Shown here in pieces: positions 1 through 8,599 of a DNA stretch of 64,000 nt (its first letter is position 1; every line of letters starts with the position of its first letter). The DNA lies in the NCBI RefSeq assembly GCF_001905345.1, contig NZ_LFBV01000005.1:1-64000 (forward strand), written 5' to 3'. A program made the translations under genes and the position numbers. The notes under the pieces were generated by a model. The model had not been told where the DNA came from. It searched no databases and saw only the letters and a list, made by a program, of their open reading frames with translations. The stretch is from Streptomyces uncialis (GTDB lineage: Bacteria > Actinomycetota > Actinomycetes > Streptomycetales > Streptomycetaceae).

Positions 1-307
1 GCTTTCCTCCGGGCGCTTCCCTTCGGTGTTCCCGACTCTATCAGACCGTTTCCGTATCCGATTCCCTGTCGGGCGGGATTCCTGCTTTTGCCTTTTGGCC
101 TTGCGGCCTTTCGACATTCACTACGTTAACCGACTCCCTCAGGAACTCATAATCGAGAACCTTGAATGCGAATTTCGGCATGCGAAATGCGCACCCCTGG
201 AAGGGGCGAGTTGTAGGTAGTGGTTGGCCGCTTCCGGCTGCTGGCGTTACGCAGTACCCGGTGCAAGCGGCTCGGGCCACGTTACGTACCCGTCACGAGC
301 GAGTCAA
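1..307 (-). promoter_or_regulatory. Promoter and leader region of a ribosomal RNA operon (16S gene lies beyond the left edge)
   Basis: Read on the minus strand, the stretch ends with the typical Streptomyces rRNA leader text (TCTGATAGAGTCGGGAACACC, then GAAGGGAAGCGCCCGGAGG), which in this genus lies a few hundred bases before 16S rRNA. The strongest promoter has a -35 TTGACT (302-307) and a -10 TAACGT (279-284), 17 bp apart. Further promoters are expected because Streptomyces rrn operons usually have several; a TAGAGT -10 (35-40) is one. The first -35 overlaps the stop codon of the upstream glycosylase gene. No mature rRNA is inside the window. The identification rests on my memory of rrn leaders, not an alignment. 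Confidence 0.8.
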
Positions 308-945
308 GTTCGGCGCTTGCGGGGGGCGTGGGCCCGATACGGGCTGACAGTGGGATCGCCCGTGATCCAGAAGCGCCAGGGGTGGACGCCCCCCTCGCCG
401 GAGACTCCGGTGCGAGGGCCGTTCCTGACCTGGTCGGAGGGTGCGGGGGTGCCATGGAGAAGGGACAGGGGCGCGTCGGGTCCGGCGCAGACGTCCGTAC
501 CGTCGAGTGCGCGGTCGATGTCCAGGGCCGTGGCCAGGCGGGCCGGGCCTTTGGCCAGTTCCTTGTCGTTGCGGGCCGAGAATCGACGTTTGCGGGCCAG
601 CTCGGCGCCCTCGACGATCTCCCCCGCGCGCAGCAGGACACCGCTCGCGAAGCCCTCGGGTCCGCAGACCATGTTGAGGCAGTGCCACATGCCGTAGGTG
701 AAGTAGACGTACGCGTGTCCGGGCGGGCCGAACATGACGGCGTTGCGCCGGGTGCGGCCGCGGAAGGCGTGCGAGCCGGGGTCGGCCTCCCCCGCGTATG
801 CCTCGACCTCGGTGAGGCGGACCTCGATCGGGCCGGCCGGGGTGGTGCGTACCAGGGTGCGGCCGAGGAGGTCCGGGGCCACTTCCAGGACGGGGCGGTC
901 GAAGAATCCCCGGGGCAGGGGCGTCCGGTCGGCGGGCGTGATCAT
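304..945 (-). CDS. DNA-3-methyladenine glycosylase (AAG/MPG family)
   Basis: This is a 213-residue base-excision repair enzyme that removes alkylated purines from DNA. The N-terminal RGFFDRPVLEVAPDLLGRTL block and the LTEVEAYAG motif, which carries the catalytic glutamate, are family hallmarks, followed by GSHAFRGRTRRNAVMFGPPG and YVYFTYGMWHCLN. Length fits the bacterial family (about 200 residues). The ATG at 945 is chosen because it follows a purine-rich CGGAG and begins just before the conserved domain; a longer reading to 1023 adds only a proline/arginine-rich tail. The gene is co-directional with, and immediately upstream of, the rrn promoter region. Product confidence is high. Confidence 0.93.
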   Translation of the reverse strand: MITPADRTPLPRGFFDRPVLEVAPDLLGRTLVRTTPAGPIEVRLTEVEAYAGEADPGSHAFRGRTRRNAVMFGPPGHAYVYFTYGMWHCLNMVCGPEGFASGVLLRAGEIVEGAELARKRRFSARNDKELAKGPARLATALDIDRALDGTDVCAGPDAPLSLLHGTPAPSDQVRNGPRTGVSGEGGVHPWRFWITGDPTVSPYRAHAPRKRRT

Positions 946-1088
946 GCGCTCCGAGCGTAGTGCAAGGGGGTGGCGCGGTGGGGGTGGCCGGTTCTGGCAG
1001 GGTGAGGGAGCGGAACCGGTCACGGCCGTTACGCGTTTCTAAGGATCGAGGATCAACCATCACAGGCGAGGGCCTGGGAAGGAGAGTC

Positions 1089-1871
1089 ATGGGGTTCAAG
1101 AAGCTGCTCGCGAGCCTGGGTGCCGGCGGTGCGTCGGTGGAGACGGTGCTCACCGAGATCAATGTCGTCCCGGGTGGAGTGGTGCAGGGCGAGGTCCGCA
1201 TCCAGGGCGGTTCGGTGAACCAGCAGATCGAGGCCCTGTCGGTGGGGCTCCAGGCCCGGGTCGAGGTCGAGGGCAACGACCAGGAGTACAAGCAGGACAT
1301 CTCGTTCACCAAGCAGCGGCTGGGCGGGGCCTTCGAGCTCCAGGCCGGCGCGGTGCACGCGGTGCAGTTCGGGCTGGAGATCCCGTGGGAGACCCCGATC
1401 ACCCACTTCGGCGGTCAGCACCTGCGGGGGATGAACATCGGGGTGACGACCGAGCTGGAGATCGCGCGCGCGGTGGACTCCGGTGACCTGGACCCCATCC
1501 AGGTGCACCCGCTGCCCGCGCAGCAGGCGATCCTGGACGCGTTCGCGCAGCTCGGGTTCCGCTTCAAGAACGCGGACATGGAGCGCGGTCACATCCGGGG
1601 GACGCGGCAGAAGCTGCCGTTCTACCAGGAGATCGAGTTCCTGCCGCCGCAGCAGTACCACGGGCTGAACCAGGTGGAGCTGAGCTTCGTCGCGGACGAC
1701 CGCGAGATGGACGTCATCCTGGAGATGGACAAGAAGCCGGGTCTCTTCAGTGAGGGCAGCGACACCTTCCGTTCCTTCAAGGTGGGGCTGCACGACTTCC
1801 AGGGGACCGACTGGTCCGCCTATCTGAACCAGTGGCTGTCGGAGGTCGGCGGCAAGCGCAACTGGTTCTAG
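1089..1871 (+). CDS. Spo0M (SpoOM) family sporulation-control protein
   Basis: The 260-residue cytoplasmic protein begins MGFKKLLASLGAGGASVETVL and keeps the arrestin-like beta-rich pattern of the Spo0M family: NVVPGGVVQGEVRIQGG, a central FGLEIPWETPIT segment, then KLPFYQEIEFLPP. In Bacillus, Spo0M modulates sporulation; in Streptomyces the role is not established. The ATG at 1089 has a strong GGAAGGAGA ribosome binding site at 1077-1086. The ORF is open further upstream to 960, but that part lacks conservation and a binding site. The gene is followed after 50 bp by a PEBP-like gene on the same strand. The family call is firm; the process is inferred. Confidence 0.9.
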   Translation: MGFKKLLASLGAGGASVETVLTEINVVPGGVVQGEVRIQGGSVNQQIEALSVGLQARVEVEGNDQEYKQDISFTKQRLGGAFELQAGAVHAVQFGLEIPWETPITHFGGQHLRGMNIGVTTELEIARAVDSGDLDPIQVHPLPAQQAILDAFAQLGFRFKNADMERGHIRGTRQKLPFYQEIEFLPPQQYHGLNQVELSFVADDREMDVILEMDKKPGLFSEGSDTFRSFKVGLHDFQGTDWSAYLNQWLSEVGGKRNWF

Positions 1872-1921
1872 GCTCGGCGCGCAGCGTTGTCGTCGAACGT
1901 ACAGAGCCAGGAGGTACCGAG

Positions 1922-2467
1922 GTGACCGAGTCCGAGTCCAAGAGGCCGCCCCTTCCCCATGACTTCCATCCGCCGGTGCCCTCGTTCACGCTGGTGAGCG
2001 AGGACGTCGAGCCGGGCGGGGTACTGAAGGACGCCCAGGTCCACGCCGCCGGGAACACCTCGCCGCAGCTGCGGTGGGAGGGGTTCCCGGAGGGGACGCG
2101 CAGTTTCGCGGTGTCGTGCTTCGACCCGGACGCGCCGACGGGCAGCGGGTTCTGGCACTGGACCGTGTTCGACATCCCGGTGTCGGTGACGGAGCTCCCC
2201 GCGGGTGCGGGCAGCGGCTCCTTCGTGGGGCTGCCCGCCGGTGCCGTACAGGTGCGCAACGACTACGGGACGAAGGATTTCGGTGGCGCCGCCCCGCCGC
2301 CCGGTGACCCCGCCCACCGTTATGTGTTCACGGTGTACGCGGTCGACCAGGAGAAGCTGGGGCCGGACAGTGACGCGTCGCCGGCCGTGGTCGGATTCAA
2401 TCTGCGGTTCCATACGCTCGCGCGTGCGCGGTTGATCGGTGAGTACGCCGCTCCCGCCGAGAGCTGA
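1922..2467 (+). CDS. YbhB/YbcL family Raf-kinase-inhibitor-like (PEBP) protein
   Basis: The 181-residue protein belongs to the phosphatidylethanolamine-binding-protein fold. Visible signatures are FTLVSEDVEPGG, GNTSPQLRWEGFPEGTRSFAV, the CFDPDAPTGSGFWHWTVFDIP core (ligand-site Asp and His) and HRYVFTVYAVD. No signal peptide is seen, so a cytoplasmic location is likely. A GTG start at 1922 is chosen because AGGAGGT ends seven bases upstream. The physiological ligand in actinobacteria is unknown. A clear intrinsic terminator (2514-2555) ends the transcript, so this gene and Spo0M probably share one transcription unit. Confidence 0.92.
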   Translation: MTESESKRPPLPHDFHPPVPSFTLVSEDVEPGGVLKDAQVHAAGNTSPQLRWEGFPEGTRSFAVSCFDPDAPTGSGFWHWTVFDIPVSVTELPAGAGSGSFVGLPAGAVQVRNDYGTKDFGGAAPPPGDPAHRYVFTVYAVDQEKLGPDSDASPAVVGFNLRFHTLARARLIGEYAAPAES

Positions 2468-2513
2468 GGATTCCGCGAGGAACCACCGAAGTCCGTCGTT
2501 CACGCGACGTTTT

Positions 2514-2555
2514 GCCCGCCTCTGGTCTTGGAAGTGATCAGAGGCGGGCATTTTT
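2514..2555 (+). terminator. Rho-independent terminator after the PEBP gene
   Basis: An 11-bp perfect stem (2514-2524 pairing with 2539-2549) with a 14-nt loop is followed by ATTTTT. It is one of the few hairpins in the window with a real U-tract, so termination on the plus strand is well supported. Confidence 0.9.
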
Positions 2556-2700
2556 GTGCCGGGGCAGGATTCCGGCAGCGCCGCTGGTGTCAGCAGTCCC
2601 GGGTACGCGTGGATATTGCGTTGTTCATCTCGGCGCACCCGGCCAGAGTTGATCCCAGCCCGCCAGGGGGGTGGGCCGGTGCGTAGGGGAGGTGGGCTCA

Positions 2701-3207
2701 ATGCGCGACACGTTGGTGCTGAACGCGAGCTTCGAGCCGTTGTCGACGGTGACGCTGAACCGTGCGGTGGTCCTGGTGCTCCAGGACAAGGCCGTCGTCG
2801 AGCAGGCCCACCCCGAACTGCTGATGCGGGCGGCCGCCGTGGAGCTTCCGGCGCCGCGGGTGATCAGGTTGTGCCGGTATGTACGCGTGCCGTTCCGAAG
2901 ACGCGCTCCGTGGTCGAGGCGGGGCGTGCTGGTCCGGGACCGGCACCGGTGCGCGTACTGCGGCCGGCGGGCGACGACCGTGGACCATGTGGTGCCCCGG
3001 TCGCAGGGTGGCGCGGACGCCTGGCTGAACACCGTGGCCTCCTGCGCGGAGGACAATCACCGCAAGGCCGACCGGACACCGGAGCAGGCGGGGATGCCGT
3101 TGCTCCGGGACCCGTTCGAGCCGACTCCGGCGGACGCGATGCTGCTCGCGCTGGGTCTGGAGGAACAGGACGCGCTGCCCGCGTGGTTGGGGCGCTCCGC
3201 CGCTTAG
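2701..3207 (+). CDS. HNH endonuclease family protein
   Basis: The 168-residue protein has an N-terminal RDTLVLNASFEPLSTV region typical of the actinobacterial HNH group and a C-terminal HNH domain: CAYCG (zinc CxxC), TVDHVVPRSQGG (catalytic His), then NTVASCAEDNHRKAD with the second cysteine and the Asn/His/Lys residues. It is expected to be a metal-dependent nuclease; the substrate and purpose are unknown, and close relatives are core genes in Streptomyces rather than obvious mobile-element nucleases. The ATG at 2701 follows GGGGAGGTGGG. A terminator-like hairpin follows the gene. Confidence 0.9.
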   Translation: MRDTLVLNASFEPLSTVTLNRAVVLVLQDKAVVEQAHPELLMRAAAVELPAPRVIRLCRYVRVPFRRRAPWSRRGVLVRDRHRCAYCGRRATTVDHVVPRSQGGADAWLNTVASCAEDNHRKADRTPEQAGMPLLRDPFEPTPADAMLLALGLEEQDALPAWLGRSAA

Positions 3208-3266
3208 CCGGTGTCCCCGATGGTTCCCGCCGGGCTTGCGGCGTCCGGTCACCGCGCGTCGCCGTT

Positions 3267-3290
3267 GCCGCGCCCCGCTGGGGGCGCGGC
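3267..3290. terminator. GC-rich hairpin between convergent genes
   Basis: A perfect 10-bp stem (3267-3276 with 3281-3290) around a GCTG loop sits between the convergent HNH and SPFH genes. There is no U-tract, as is usual for Streptomyces terminators, so it may serve both strands. Confidence 0.6.
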
Positions 3291-3314
3291 CGTTCGGGCA
3301 CGCCGTGCGTGTCG

Positions 3315-3356
3315 AGCCGTACGCGACAGGCCGTACGCGTCAGGCCGTACGCGTTC
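3315..3356. repeat. Three tandem 14-bp repeats with core GCCGTACGCG
   Basis: The decamer GCCGTACGCG starts at 3316, 3330 and 3344, an exact 14-bp period, in the convergent gap just after the stop of the SPFH gene. Function unknown; it may simply be local slippage. Confidence 0.7.
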
Positions 3357-4287
3357 AGTCCAGCGGAGGGTTCTCTCGGCGTTCCTTGGGGGACTGCTGG
3401 GCGCCGCCGCCGAGTCCGCCGAAGTTGCCGAAGGCGCCGGACAGGCCCTTCAGGGCGTCGCCGATCTCGCTGGGGACGATCCAGAGCTTGTTGGCGTCGC
3501 CCTCGGCGATCTTCGGGAGCATCTGGAGGTACTGGTATGCCAGGAGCTTCTGGTCGGGGTCGCCCGCGTGGATGGACTCGAAGACCGTGCGGATGGCCTG
3601 GGCCTCGCCCTCGGCGCGCAGGGCCGCGGCCTTGGCCTCACCCTCGGCGCGCAGGATCGCGGACTGCTTCTCGCCCTCCGCGGTGAGGATCTGGGACTGC
3701 CGGATGCCTTCCGCGGTGAGGATCGCGGCGCGCTTGTCGCGGTCGGCGCGCATCTGCTTCTCCATCGAGTCCTGGATGGAGGTGGGCGGCTCGATCGCCT
3801 TCAGCTCGACGCGGTTGACGCGGATGCCCCACTTGCCGGTGGCCTCGTCGAGGACGCCGCGCAGGGCCGCGTTGATCTCCTCGCGGGAGGTGAGGGTGCG
3901 CTCCAGGTCCATGCCGCCGATGATGTTGCGCAGGGTGGTGACGGTGAGCTGCTCGATCGCCTGGATGTAGCTGGCGACCTCGTAGGTGGCGGCGCGCGCG
4001 TCGGTGACCTGGTAGTAGATGACGGTGTCGATGTTGACCACCAGGTTGTCCTGGGTGATCACGGGCTGCGGCGGGAACGGCACGACCTGCTCGCGGAGGT
4101 CGATGCGGTTGCGGATCGAGTCGATGAACGGGACGACGATGTTGAGGCCGGCGTTCAGCGTGCGGGTGTAGCGGCCGAAGCGTTCGACGATGGCCGCGCT
4201 CGCCTGCGGGATGACTTGGACGGTCTTGATCAGGGCGATGAAGACCAGCACCACCAGAATGATCAGGACGATGATGATCGGTTCCAT
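3355..4287 (-). CDS. SPFH/Band 7 (stomatin-like) membrane protein
   Basis: The 310-residue protein has an N-terminal transmembrane helix (about residues 3-22, rich in Ile, Val and Leu) followed by the SPFH domain (VIPQASAAIVERFGRYTRTL, INTVIYYQVTDARAA region). A charged coiled coil holds several AEGE-type repeats, and the tail is glycine-rich. Such proteins form membrane-associated oligomers and often work with NfeD proteins. An NfeD-like gene lies upstream on the same strand (4518-4949, 230-bp gap), which supports a functional pair in membrane organisation or proteolysis control. The ATG at 4287 directly precedes the membrane helix. Confidence 0.93.
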   Translation of the reverse strand: MEPIIIVLIILVVLVFIALIKTVQVIPQASAAIVERFGRYTRTLNAGLNIVVPFIDSIRNRIDLREQVVPFPPQPVITQDNLVVNIDTVIYYQVTDARAATYEVASYIQAIEQLTVTTLRNIIGGMDLERTLTSREEINAALRGVLDEATGKWGIRVNRVELKAIEPPTSIQDSMEKQMRADRDKRAAILTAEGIRQSQILTAEGEKQSAILRAEGEAKAAALRAEGEAQAIRTVFESIHAGDPDQKLLAYQYLQMLPKIAEGDANKLWIVPSEIGDALKGLSGAFGNFGGLGGGAQQSPKERRENPPLD

Positions 4288-4517
4288 CGTGGCTCCCCGT
4301 ACCCTTCGTACCTCGGTGTTGACGGACGATCGGAGGATTGTCCGGCTACTTGAAGATCTTTCCGGTCGAGTCTGTCAGACGGCCGCCCGGTGCGTGGGGC
4401 GTTCCGGTGACCGGATGCCCCCGATCCACCGGATCGTGCGCCCAGGAGCGGCCGTTGGCGGTCCACCGGGCCCGCGGGGGGCCGAGTGAGGCCGGACGGC
4501 GGCGGGTTGACGGGGCG

Positions 4518-4949
4518 TCAGATGACGATGGCCGTCGCGCCTTCGATCTCGACCACGTCGACCTGCTGGCCGACCTCGTACGTCTGTCCGCCGTCGAGCG
4601 CGCGGGCCGACCAGATCTCCCCGGCGAGTTTGATCCGGCCGCCGCCGGAGCCGTCGACCCGTTCGGTGACGACGGCCTGTTTGCCGCGCAGCGCGTCGAT
4701 CCCGGTCGCCTGGTCGGGCCGTCCCGCGCGCTGCCGGGCCGCGATGGGGCGCACCACGGCGATCAGCGCCACCGAGACGACGACGAAGACGATCACCTGA
4801 ACAACGATGCCTCCGCCGAGCGCGGCGGTCACCGCGCTCGCCACGGCGCCGACGGAGAACATGCCGAACTCCGGCATCGCCGTCACCACGAGCGGAATCC
4901 CCAGCGCGACCGCGCCGATCAGCCACCACACCCATGCGTCGATGTCCAC
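4518..4949 (-). CDS. NfeD-like membrane protein
   Basis: The 143-residue protein starts MDIDAWVWWLIGAVALGIPL and shows about three or four hydrophobic segments in the first 80 residues. A soluble OB-fold-like tail follows (GKQAVVTERVDGSGGGRIKL, GEIWSARALDG, VGQQVDVVEIEGATAIV), the typical short NfeD layout without the ClpP-like protease domain. Partner genes in other bacteria encode SPFH proteins, as here immediately downstream. The role is inferred from that pairing. Confidence 0.9.
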   Translation of the reverse strand: MDIDAWVWWLIGAVALGIPLVVTAMPEFGMFSVGAVASAVTAALGGGIVVQVIVFVVVSVALIAVVRPIAARQRAGRPDQATGIDALRGKQAVVTERVDGSGGGRIKLAGEIWSARALDGGQTYEVGQQVDVVEIEGATAIVI

Positions 4950-5152
4950 ATCGTCATGGTAGGACCACGGGGAGTGCCGGGGACAGGGCCCCTATCAGGG
5001 CAGATCGGGCGCATCTCGGCGAGCGCGGGGCGTTTGCCGGGTACGGGGGCCGAGGAGGCTCCCGTACCGGCCGGTGGACGTGGGCCGCGGGCCGGTCGGG
5101 AGCGTCGCCGCGGGGGCCCGGGTGCGGGTCCCCGCGCGCGGGGTCGGCGGAG

Positions 5153-5944
<792 letters not shown>

Positions 5945-6063
5945 GAGCGCGTTGTCTCCCATGCAGATCGGCCGTCGCGTGCGTCGGTGGACGCAGCCCC
6001 CGGACAAAACCTACGCCACGGCTCGTGCGCACGGTTCGCTCGGTCGGTCCTTAGGGTGTTCCC

Positions 6064-6852
6064 ATGCTCTCGGAACCACGATCTGGACGGTTGGCGGCTT
6101 GGGGAAATGCCCTGTTGGCCGGTTTTGTTTCGCCGGACGACGCGGCGGAGGCGGTGGTCGGTGAGGACGCCGTCCACCGTGTCGAAGGCGTTCCCGGGGA
6201 GTCCGGGCCCATCGGGCTGACCCTGGCGCTGGGGCGGTTGCGGGCTCTCGGGGTGTCCGGGCTGCGGGTGGCGCTGCCGGTGTCGGGGCATCCGCTGGGG
6301 CTCAGCGGTCCGCCGGAGTTCAACGCCCGCGCGCTGGAGGCCGAGGAGGCGGTGGTCTGCCAGGGGGCCGCGCTGGGGCTCGTACCGGAGGTCTTCGAGG
6401 CGGGTCCGCAGGGCGATGTCCATGTCGAGGTGGTCTGGCACTGTCTGCCGGTGCGGGTGGCGCCGCCCGCGGACGTGCCGTCCCTGAGCGAGGCCGAGCG
6501 GGAGCTCGCGGAGGCCCTTCGGGAGGCGACCCGGGTCCTGTCCCGGCTGGACCTCGCGGGGTCGGGGCCCGTCGCGGAGGCGGCGGTCGACGCGTACCGG
6601 GCGCGGGCCGAGCGGGGGCGCGAGCTGCTCGCGCCGGGGTACCCGCCGCGCGCGGTACGGGTGTTGGAGCTGGCGCAGCGGGTGGGGGTGCTGGTGTCCG
6701 TGGCCGGTGAGTACGAGCACGGGCACGGGGGCGCCGTCAGCGCGGCAGAGCTGGCGGCCCGGGCGGAGGTGCTGCGGCCGGTGGAGCGGACGGCCCGGCG
6801 GGCGCAGGTGGCCGCGTACAACGCGTATGTGGAGTCGCGGGAGCGGGGGTAG
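6064..6852 (+). CDS. Conserved hypothetical protein, function unknown
   Basis: I do not recognise a domain in this 262-residue protein. It is soluble, Ala/Gly/Glu-rich, with segments GLTLALGRLRALGVSGLRVALPVSGHPLGL and a C-terminal helical half dominated by Arg, Glu and Ala. No signal peptide or membrane helix is visible. The first ATG at 6064 lies only a few bases after a possible -10 (TAGGGT, 6052-6057) and has no binding site, so the message may be leaderless. It is divergent from the ABC ATPase and ends at a strong hairpin. Codon bias indicates a genuine gene. Confidence 0.8.
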   Translation: MLSEPRSGRLAAWGNALLAGFVSPDDAAEAVVGEDAVHRVEGVPGESGPIGLTLALGRLRALGVSGLRVALPVSGHPLGLSGPPEFNARALEAEEAVVCQGAALGLVPEVFEAGPQGDVHVEVVWHCLPVRVAPPADVPSLSEAERELAEALREATRVLSRLDLAGSGPVAEAAVDAYRARAERGRELLAPGYPPRAVRVLELAQRVGVLVSVAGEYEHGHGGAVSAAELAARAEVLRPVERTARRAQVAAYNAYVESRERG

Positions 6853-6873
6853 GGGCATACGCCCCGGGAACGG

Positions 6874-6905
6874 CCGTGGCCCCCGGATCTCTCCGGGGGC
6901 CACGG
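6874..6905. terminator. Bidirectional terminator hairpin
   Basis: A 14-bp perfect stem (6874-6887 with 6892-6905) and a TCTC loop lie between two convergent genes, the unknown protein and the first chaplin. It probably stops transcription from both sides. Confidence 0.85.
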
Positions 6906-6921
6906 TCGCGGTGGTGTCAGG

Positions 6922-7161
6922 TCACTGGTTGACGCCGGCGTTGCCGAACGCCGGGTTCAGCAGACCGATGACGTTGATCGTGTTGCCGACGACGTTCACC
7001 GGAACGTTGACGGGCACCTGGACGACGTTGCCCGAGGCGACGCCCGGGGAGTGGGCAGCGACGCCCTCGGCGCCCGCGTCCGCGGCGGCGGAGCCGGCCG
7101 CGGCGCCGGCCGCCATGCCTGCGGCGGCGACTGCCAGGACGGCCTTCTTCGCGATCTTCAT
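6922..7161 (-). CDS. Short chaplin (ChpE-like, cysteine-free)
   Basis: The 79-residue product has a Sec signal peptide (MKIAKKAVLAVAAAGMAAGA, cleavage likely near AAADAG) and one chaplin domain: SPGVASGNVVQVPVNVPVN, VVGNTINVIGLLNPAFGN. Chaplins are secreted amyloid-forming proteins that coat aerial hyphae and spores. Most carry two cysteines in the domain; this one has none, like S. coelicolor ChpE. The ATG at 7161 has an AGGAGG site at 7171-7176. It is the second of two chaplins in tandem, separated by 320 bp with its own upstream space, and probably has its own promoter. Confidence 0.93.
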   Translation of the reverse strand: MKIAKKAVLAVAAAGMAAGAAAGSAAADAGAEGVAAHSPGVASGNVVQVPVNVPVNVVGNTINVIGLLNPAFGNAGVNQ

Positions 7162-7481
7162 GGGGTTGTTTCCTCCTGGGTGAGCGTTTCGACCCGGCCG
7201 CGGGTCGCACGCTGAGAAACGTGCGCCCCCGGGGGATGACACGGGGGAGCACTCCGATCGGCCCGATCGGAGCAATAGGCCCATGGGCCGACCATCGGAC
7301 CGGTGCGCCCGGCCGCCGCGGCCGTCTGCCCCGTACCGGGTGCGGTGGAGGTGGCAGTGACAGTGGCGGGCTGGGTGTCGGTGGCCGGTGGGGTGCCGGA
7401 CGGTGCGGGCCGGGTCCGGGGTGGGCACGCGCGGGCGGCCCCCCGGTGGGGCCGGGGGGCCGGGTCTGCCGGGGTGACCCG
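7162..7481. other. Intergenic region between the two chaplins
   Basis: The 320 bp hold the strong hairpin at 7437-7461 near the end of the upstream chaplin and the ribosome binding site of the downstream one at 7171-7176. I see no ORF with convincing signals. A promoter for the downstream chaplin is expected around 7190-7300 but I cannot assign hexamers. Confidence 0.5.
7437..7461 (-). terminator. Terminator after the ChpE-type chaplin
   Basis: Perfect 10-bp stem (7437-7446 with 7452-7461), 5-nt loop, located 20 bases after the chaplin stop. It has no U-tract. Confidence 0.7.
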
Positions 7482-7727
7482 TCAGTGGTTGAGGCCGAGG
7501 TTGCCGAAGGCCGGGTTCAGCAGGCCGATGACGTTCACGGTGTTGCCGACGGCGTTGACCGGGACATGCACGGGGGCCTGGACGACATTGCCGGAGCCGA
7601 CGCCCGGGGAGTGGACGGCCTGGCCGTGCGCGTGGGCGCCGCCGGTGGCGGAGGCCATCCCCGCACCGGCGGCGACCAGGCCACCGGCCACCATCGTCAC
7701 GGCTGCGGCACGCTTCAGGTTCTTCAC
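7482..7727 (-). CDS. chpE: Short chaplin ChpE
   Basis: The 81-residue product reads VKNLKRAAAVTMVAGGLVAA followed by GAGMASATGG, a signal peptide very close to S. coelicolor ChpE as I remember it. The chaplin domain is SPGVGSGNVVQAPVHVPVN with NAVGNTVNVIGLLNPAFGN, ending LGLNH. It lacks cysteine, the distinguishing feature of ChpE. A GTG at 7727 is chosen as start because GGAGGAG lies seven bases upstream. The protein is exported and expected to assemble on the cell surface during aerial growth. Its paralogue lies directly downstream. Confidence 0.92.
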   Translation of the reverse strand: MKNLKRAAAVTMVAGGLVAAGAGMASATGGAHAHGQAVHSPGVGSGNVVQAPVHVPVNAVGNTVNVIGLLNPAFGNLGLNH

Positions 7728-7951
7728 TTCTGGCTCCTCCTTGGCTCGCCGCGACCGTTCGCCGCGGCACACCATGGAGAACGGCCGGGACTCCCCCCGG
7801 ATACGCCGTTCGAGTGACATCCACACGATGGTATGAATCTCATTCCGGCGGGAATCCGGCGCCCCTTCGCGCGGTGGCGTGCGCCGGGGCGCGCCCGTGC
7901 GGAAGGGTGGCGAAAGAAGCGCTGGTCAGCGGATGGGCTCGGGGCGCGGGG

Positions 7952-8599
7952 TCAGCCGGCCACTCCGTGCCGGACGGCCCAGAGCGCGGCCTGGGTGCGG
8001 TCGGCGAGGTCGAGCTTCATGAGGATGTTCGACACATGGGTCTTGACCGTCTTCTCGGAGAGGACGAGGGCGCGGGCGATCTCGCGGTTGGACCGGCCGT
8101 CGGCGATGAGGCCGAGCACCTCGCGTTCGCGTTCGGTGAGCGAGCCCGCGCGGCCGTGGCCGCCGCCGGTGCCCTCCTGGCTGAGCAGGGCGCCCGCGAC
8201 CTCCGGCTGGAGCAGGACATGTCCGGCGTGGACGGAGCGGATGGCTCCGGCGAGGGCGTCGGGGTCGACGTCCTTGTAGACGTATCCGGCGGCTCCGGCG
8301 CGCAGCGCGGGAACGACGGTGCGCTGCTCGGTGAAGCTGGTGACGATGAGGACGCGTGCGGGGTTGGCCAGTTCGCGCAGCCGGCGCAGGGCCTCGACGC
8401 CGTCCATGCCGGGCATCTTGACGTCCATCAGGACGACGTCGGGTTTCAGCTCCTCGGCCTGGGCGACCCCCTCGGTGCCGTCGGCGGCCTCGCCGACGAC
8501 CTCTATGTCGTCCTGTACCTCCAGGAAGGTGCGCAGTCCCCGGCGGACGACCTGGTGGTCGTCCACGAGGAGAACACGGATCATCCTCTTGTCAGCCAC
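7952..8599 (-). CDS. NarL/LuxR-family response regulator
   Basis: The 215-residue protein has a receiver domain (residues 7-120: LLVDDHQVVRRGL, phospho-acceptor Asp in VVLMDVKMPGMDG, Thr in TSFTEQ, Lys in YKDVDP) and a C-terminal LuxR helix-turn-helix (LTEREREVLGLIADGRSNRE, KTVKTHVSNILMKL). It is the DNA-binding partner of the histidine kinase directly upstream. The start GTG at 8599 lies inside the kinase stop region (GTGGCTGA, 8-nt overlap), showing translational coupling. The target genes are unknown. Confidence 0.95.
   Translation of the reverse strand: MADKRMIRVLLVDDHQVVRRGLRTFLEVQDDIEVVGEAADGTEGVAQAEELKPDVVLMDVKMPGMDGVEALRRLRELANPARVLIVTSFTEQRTVVPALRAGAAGYVYKDVDPDALAGAIRSVHAGHVLLQPEVAGALLSQEGTGGGHGRAGSLTEREREVLGLIADGRSNREIARALVLSEKTVKTHVSNILMKLDLADRTQAALWAVRHGVAG

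Noticed and set aside
293..1402. 369-codon ORF overlapping the glycosylase and Spo0M genes
   Set aside because: Low-complexity Pro/Arg/Thr-rich reading in the wrong frame; both overlapped genes have clear domains.
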